A stretch of 64,000 bases of DNA, from NCBI GenBank assembly GCA_046153875.1, contig JBJXFE010000041.1, forward strand, positions 1 through 64,000, in the 5' to 3' direction. Shown here in pieces: positions 59,986-64,000 of this stretch. Below the pieces are notes generated by a model that worked only from the letters and a program-made list of their open reading frames with translations, had not been told where the DNA came from and did not search any database. Positions within the stretch are counted from its first letter, which is position 1; every line of letters starts with the position of its first letter. Both the position numbers and the translations under genes were made by a program. Source of the DNA: JBJXFE01 sp046153875. Its GTDB lineage: Bacteria > Planctomycetota > Phycisphaerae > Phycisphaerales > UBA1924.

Positions 59986-60933
59986 TTACGGGCAGCCGAG
60001 CCCGAATGCGGTCTGGTACGCGCCGAAATCGGCGACGCTCAGGAACCCGTCGTCGTTGAAGTCCATCCGCAGGTCGCCCAGGACGTACGACGTCTGGAAC
60101 GCCCCGAAGTCCGCGACGCTGAGCCTGCCGTCGTTGTTGACGTCGCTGACGCACGAGTCGATGACCATGGCCTCGACGCCGATCGGCGCCTGCCAGCTCT
60201 GCAGGACCGCGCCCGTCGTCTGGTTGACGCGCCGGACGAGCCCGTCGCCGTGGGCGACGATCAGGTGCTGCCCGCCGGGGACGACCGCGACCTGCGGGCG
60301 GTCCATCTGGAACGTGCCGTAGTACGCGCCGGTCGCGGAGTTGATGCGGTAGACCGTCGTGCCCGTCGTGCCCAGGACGAGTTCGCCGTGGCTGATCGCG
60401 GCCGCGTCCACCGCTCCGCCGCACGCCGTCAGGAACTGGAACCCGCCCGTCATCGCGCTGCCCTTCGAAACGAACGTGTTGTGGGAACCCGTGAAGAGCG
60501 TGCCCCCGTCGACCGTCATCGCGTGGATGCCGCCGTTCGGGGCCGTGAACTTCGAGAGCACCGCGCCGGTGACGGGGTCGAGGCGGCGGACAGGCCCGGA
60601 AGCGGAGCCGACGACCAGCACGCCGTTGTGCATGGCGAGCGCCGTCGCGGGCGTCCCGATCTCGAAGAAGCCCAGGATCTGCTCGGTGGCGAGGTCGAAG
60701 CGGTAGACGAACCCGTTGGTGTCGCCTAGCAGCAGCACCTTGCCGTCGATCGCCATCGCCTGCACCGCCCCCGAGCAGAGCCCGAGGAACCGGAACGCGC
60801 CGGAGCCTTCGAGCGAAGTCATGATCCCGCCCGTGGGGCCGGAAATGTAGATGCGCCCGCCCTGGGCCGAGGCGCCGGCGGCGGCGGCCAGGGATGCAGC
60901 CGCGGCCAGAATGCAGAGTCTCGCGCGTGTCAT
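59986..60933 (-). CDS. Secreted PQQ-propeller-like protein with Cys-less dockerin variant
   Basis: This is a 315-residue protein with a signal peptide ending in ASAQ. The body has repeated blades resembling PQQ-type beta-propellers (GKVLLLGDTNGFVYRFDLATEQILG, GPVRRLDPVTGAVLSKF, TTVYRINSATGAYYG, DGLVRRVNQTTGAVLQ). The C-terminus has the dockerin pair DVNNDGRLSVADFGAFQTSYV and DFNDDGFLSVADFGAYQTAF, ending in LGCP. The invariant DFGC of the other dockerins here is DFGA in both halves, and the CN before each calcium loop is replaced (VN, FN). Confidence 0.87.
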   Translation of the reverse strand: MTRARLCILAAAASLAAAAGASAQGGRIYISGPTGGIMTSLEGSGAFRFLGLCSGAVQAMAIDGKVLLLGDTNGFVYRFDLATEQILGFFEIGTPATALAMHNGVLVVGSASGPVRRLDPVTGAVLSKFTAPNGGIHAMTVDGGTLFTGSHNTFVSKGSAMTGGFQFLTACGGAVDAAAISHGELVLGTTGTTVYRINSATGAYYGTFQMDRPQVAVVPGGQHLIVAHGDGLVRRVNQTTGAVLQSWQAPIGVEAMVIDSCVSDVNNDGRLSVADFGAFQTSYVLGDLRMDFNDDGFLSVADFGAYQTAFGLGCP

Positions 60934-61122
60934 GGGTCGTGCTCCTTCGTGGTGCTCGTGTGTTGCTCGTTGTTCCCGCGGCGTGGTTCTCGGTCCCGCG
61001 ATCGGTCGGCCTCTCGCGCCGCCACCCGCACGGGAACATGATGTCGCCGGACGGGCCGATCTCCATCCCGCTGAACGGCGGGGTCGCGAAAATGCCCCGA
61101 TATCAAGGGCGAAAACGGCGGG

Positions 61123-61908
61123 TCAGCGATCGTCCGTCGGGCGCGGGCGCGCCCGCCCGACGAAGACGGCCAGCAACTCGCCGCGGCTGCACACGCCGAA
61201 GTGCCGGTAGACCGCGGTGACATATTCGTGCACGGTGGCGCGCGAAAGGCCCAGCCGGGCTGCGACCTGCTTTTCGCTGTCGCCCGCGAGCAACCCGTCC
61301 AGAGTCTGCCGCTGCCGGCGGGTGAGGCCGCTGACGCCCGGCCCGTCCGCGCGGGCCAGGGCCGAGCCGATCAGGTTCGCCAGCTCCGCATGGACGGTGT
61401 GCACGAGCCACCACTCGCGGCGCGTGAACGCATCTTCGCCCACGGGACGGTGGAGCCAGATCGTGTTGTAGAGGCCCTTGGGCGAGCGGGCGATCGAGAA
61501 GACGTAGTGGTCGATGCCGCACGCCCGGTGGTGCTCGTTGAACGTCGGGGAGCGGTACCACGTCAGGTCGTCCCAGAGCTGCCGGCGCGTCCGCGTGACC
61601 AGCGGGCCCTCGAAGCCCACCAGCCGGGCGTACTCGGGTGTGCGCCGCGCCGGCACGGTCGAGGCGTACTCGTTCCACGCCTGCTCCGCGCCGTCGTCAC
61701 GCCACCCGAACCGGATCAGCGAAAGGCCTTCGGGCTCGCGCCCGGGCTCGAACCCGCGGAGGTTCGCGGCGATGCCGACCTGGGAGCGTGTGAGCGTGCA
61801 GAGCTCGCGGGTGGCGTGGGCGTGCCACGCCGACGCGTCCGCGCCGTGCTCGCGGCATTCGCCGACGATCCGGATGACCTCTCGCATGTCCCGAAGACTG
61901 ACCTGCAC
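61123..61908 (-). CDS. LuxR family transcriptional regulator
   Basis: This is a protein of about 261 residues. A N-terminal sensory region (REVIRIVGECREHGADASAWHAHATRELCTLTRSQVG, FRFGWRDDGAEQAW) precedes a LuxR/FixJ-type HTH (LTRRQRQTLDGLLAGDSEKQVAARLGLSRATVHEYVTAVYRHFGV). I chose GTG 61908, preceded by GGGGTGAG; ATGs at 61956 and 61992 give 16-28 more residues of low-complexity sequence. It probably controls genes in response to a small molecule or signal bound by its N-terminal half. It lies between the dockerin gene and an FkbM methyltransferase. Confidence 0.85.
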   Translation of the reverse strand: MQVSLRDMREVIRIVGECREHGADASAWHAHATRELCTLTRSQVGIAANLRGFEPGREPEGLSLIRFGWRDDGAEQAWNEYASTVPARRTPEYARLVGFEGPLVTRTRRQLWDDLTWYRSPTFNEHHRACGIDHYVFSIARSPKGLYNTIWLHRPVGEDAFTRREWWLVHTVHAELANLIGSALARADGPGVSGLTRRQRQTLDGLLAGDSEKQVAARLGLSRATVHEYVTAVYRHFGVCSRGELLAVFVGRARPRPTDDR

Positions 61909-62048
61909 GCGCTCACCCCGTGGCCCCACCCGGACAGCATATGCGGAAGGCCGCATCCCCCTGAACAGATGTCCGCAGCATAGGGGGATCATGCCGCGTT
62001 CTGGATCAAGCCCGCCCGCACCGAACCCGACCCGCCGATGAGGCCTCG

Positions 62049-62990
62049 TCACGCCATGCGCCGCGCGAGGCGATCGCGCCAGGGCCCGTCCGCCGGCAGC
62101 AGCAGCAGGTTTCCCGCGCGAGGCGAACGCCAGACTGTCGGCGCCGGGCGCAGAACCAGCGTCCAGCGGCGGCTCCATCGGCCCCAGCGCGCGCCGAGGT
62201 AGTGCGGCCGATAACCGAGGGCGAGCAGCGGGTCGAGCGCGTCGGCGGGCGTCGCGCCGTTCCCCGCGAGGGCCTCGGGATTGATCTCCGCGAGGATCGC
62301 GGGCCGGCGTGCCGCGATCGTGCGCGACATCCCGCGCAGGACGTTCGGCTCGTGCCCCTCGGCGTCAATCTTGACGAGCATGGGCCGGGGGTGTGGCGGG
62401 GCGTCGCCCAGCAGGTCGTCGCCGAGCTTCACAGGAACGTCATAGCGGGCGTGAGCCCTCCCGCCGTGGCGCGCGGGGAGCGTGCCGAGCGTGGCCGCCC
62501 CGGTGTTGCCGGTCGGGGGGATCGAGAGTTGCAGGACGCCCTCGCGGTCGCTCAGGGCGAGCGGGAAGAGCCGGACGTTTGACCGCCGGTTGTCGCGCAC
62601 GTGCGCGTCGAGGCGCTTGAAGACCTCGGGGTTGGGCTCGAAGGCGATGACGGTTCCCGCGGGTCCCACCGCATGCGCGCCGAGCAGGGTGAGCACACCG
62701 ATGTTCGCGCCCACGTCCACGAAGATGTCGCCGGGGCGCGCCGCGTTGAGGATCGCGAGCTGCACCGGCACGTCCATGAGCCGCCCGAAGAGGTACGCCG
62801 CGCGCTGGTGGAAGTCGCGCAGATCGAAGGTCATCCGCGACCCGTGCCACTTGCCGCGGCAGGTGCGGGGGCGGGCGTGGCGCCAGGGCTCGTGCGACCA
62901 GACGCCGGCGCGTGCGAGTAGCGCGTCCTTGAACGGCAGTTCATGGGACGCGAAGAGGCGCAGCAGCGGGATGGGGAAGCGGAGCGGCAT
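62049..62990 (-). CDS. FkbM family methyltransferase
   Basis: This is a 313-residue SAM-dependent methyltransferase. FVDVGANIGVLTLLGA is motif I, followed by VIAFEPNPEVFKRLDAHVRDN, NVRLFPLALSDREGVLQL and MLVKIDAEGHEPNVLRGM, all typical of FkbM. Such enzymes O-methylate sugars, lipids or secondary metabolites. Its substrate is unknown. ATG 62990 is 55 nt from the dockerin gene. Confidence 0.9.
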   Translation of the reverse strand: MPLRFPIPLLRLFASHELPFKDALLARAGVWSHEPWRHARPRTCRGKWHGSRMTFDLRDFHQRAAYLFGRLMDVPVQLAILNAARPGDIFVDVGANIGVLTLLGAHAVGPAGTVIAFEPNPEVFKRLDAHVRDNRRSNVRLFPLALSDREGVLQLSIPPTGNTGAATLGTLPARHGGRAHARYDVPVKLGDDLLGDAPPHPRPMLVKIDAEGHEPNVLRGMSRTIAARRPAILAEINPEALAGNGATPADALDPLLALGYRPHYLGARWGRWSRRWTLVLRPAPTVWRSPRAGNLLLLPADGPWRDRLARRMA

Positions 62991-63045
62991 CGGGTGGTGG
63001 GCGTGGAGGCCGACACCATACCCACCGTCCGCGCCCGGCGCTCGG

Positions 63046-64000
63046 TCACGGGCAGCCGAGGACGTACGCCCCCTGGAAGCACCCGAAGTCGGCGACCGTC
63101 AGCGTGCCGCTCGCGTTGCAGTCGGCGTACAGGTCGCCCAGCACGTACTTGCCCTGGAAGCACCCGAAGTCGGCGACCGTGAGCGCGCCGCTGGCGTTGC
63201 AGTCGGCGAAGCACGTGTTCTCGTAGAGCAGCACAAGGTCTTCGATCTCGTCGATGAGCGCCAGGTCGGCGTCCCCGTCGTTGTCGAAATCGAGGACGAC
63301 GGCGCACGAGGCCGCCGTCGGTGAAGGGATCTCGATGTCGAACGTGAACACGCCCGAGCCGTTGTTCTCGTAGAGCCGCCAGTCGCCGTTGAAGCTCGAC
63401 AGGTTCCAGTCCAGGTCGCCGTCGCCGTCGAAATCGCCCAGGCGCGTGGAGAGCGCGAACGGGTCCGCGGGATAGGTGACGGCCGGGGCGAGCCCGCCGA
63501 GCCCGTCGCCGAGGATCACGCCGCCGTTGTTGTTGGTGGCGTTGGCCGAGACCACGTCGGCGTCGCCGTCGCCGTCGAGGTCGCCCGCCGCGATCACCCA
63601 CGTGCCCCCGCCGACGGGCTGCGACGTGAGCGGGGTGAAGGTGCCGTTGCCGTTGTTGCGGGCGACGACGATGCGCTGGATGTTCCGCAGGCCGACGACG
63701 AGGTCGAGCAGGCCGTCCCCCGTCATGTCCGCGGCCACGATCGGCCACTCGCCCGAGCCGCCGCCCTCGAAGGAGGTCGGCGCGCCGAAGACGCCCTGCC
63801 CGTTATTGAGCAGGATGCTCAGGTTGTTGCCCGCGTAGTTCGTGTTCACGATGTCCTGGTCGCCGTCGCCGTCCACATCGAGCACGGCCACACCGCGGGG
63901 CGTCTGGCCCACGGGGATCTGCTGCTGCGGGCCGTAGGTCCCGTCGCCGTTGCCCAGCAGGATCGAGAGGGTGTGGGTGTTGATGTTGGCGACGACGATG
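63046..64000 (-). CDS. Secreted FG-GAP/VCBS protein with GC-type dockerin (5' end beyond window)
   Basis: The frame is open to the window edge. At the edge it reads SILLGNGDGTYGPQQQIPVG, so the GTG at 63912 is an internal codon and the gene continues. The visible part has VCBS/FG-GAP blades (DVDGDGDQDIVNTNYAGNN, AGDLDGDGDADVVSANA, DFDGDGDLDWNLSSF) and ends in a dockerin pair CNASGALTVADFGCFQGKYVLG and CNASGTLTVADFGCFQGAYV, closing in LGCP. The two dockerin halves are nearly identical in DNA, suggesting recent duplication. Confidence 0.9.
   Translation of the reverse strand, partial: IVVANINTHTLSILLGNGDGTYGPQQQIPVGQTPRGVAVLDVDGDGDQDIVNTNYAGNNLSILLNNGQGVFGAPTSFEGGGSGEWPIVAADMTGDGLLDLVVGLRNIQRIVVARNNGNGTFTPLTSQPVGGGTWVIAAGDLDGDGDADVVSANATNNNGGVILGDGLGGLAPAVTYPADPFALSTRLGDFDGDGDLDWNLSSFNGDWRLYENNGSGVFTFDIEIPSPTAASCAVVLDFDNDGDADLALIDEIEDLVLLYENTCFADCNASGALTVADFGCFQGKYVLGDLYADCNASGTLTVADFGCFQGAYVLGCP

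Overview
The window looks like chromosome of a high-GC planctomycete, most likely of the class Phycisphaerae. The main reasons are the secreted proteins ending in a duplicated Asp/Asn-rich dockerin-like module that closes in Gly-Cys-Pro (the GC-type dockerin found in Phycisphaerales), the CxxCGYDxxG...CPEC zinc ribbon on otherwise unrelated proteins, an ECF sigma factor coupled to a TPR Ser/Thr kinase, and RHS proteins with a DALGL core end. The assignment to Phycisphaerae is an inference from these family traits.

Layout. 1-2.8 kb: the 3' end of an RHS protein with a putative metallopeptidase toxin tip, a zinc-ribbon membrane protein, and a tyrosine recombinase that is broken after its HxxR box. 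2.8-12.3 kb: a complete nitrous oxide reductase (nos) region on the minus strand, read as diheme cytochrome c, nosZ (clade II type), a NosB-like membrane protein, nosD, nosF, nosY, nosL, an Rrf2 regulator, a Cys-rich lipoprotein and a second Rrf2 regulator. Most of these genes overlap by 4 nt. 12.9-16 kb: an ECF sigma factor and a kinase/TPR protein. 16.2-26 kb: a plus-strand run of secreted beta-propeller, FG-GAP and HAF-type proteins, most ending in GC-type dockerins, including one frameshifted gene. 26-30.7 kb: a decayed copy of the recombinase leader, then a small type II secretion/pilus operon whose ATPase has lost its N-terminus at a junction with an RHS fragment.

30.8-46 kb: a dockerin-bearing esterase, an FSR-like MFS exporter, gamma-glutamyltransferase, a second MFS-like protein, three secreted proteins (VIT/VWA, VWA and DUF4139) and an OmpR-type two-component system. 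46.1-47.6 kb: tRNA-Ile(GAT), then ribosome hibernation factor, PTS IIA and HPr. 47.7-59.9 kb: mostly housekeeping genes (aat, guaB, glycogen debranching enzyme, a LolD/MacB-like ATPase, a PP2C phosphatase, a DUF192 protein, GluQ-RS, pterin dehydratase) plus four tandem small membrane proteins sharing one cytoplasmic motif. 59.9-64 kb: a dockerin protein whose module has lost the usual Cys, a LuxR-type regulator, an FkbM methyltransferase and a dockerin/FG-GAP protein cut by the window edge.

How it works together. The nos genes form a self-contained N2O respiration module: NosZ reduces N2O, NosD/F/Y and NosL deliver the copper-sulfide centre, the cytochrome is a likely electron donor, and the Rrf2 proteins are candidate NO or redox switches. 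The dockerin proteins imply an extracellular or surface display system whose receptor is not in the window. The RHS pieces and recombinase remnants mark recombination scars between these blocks.
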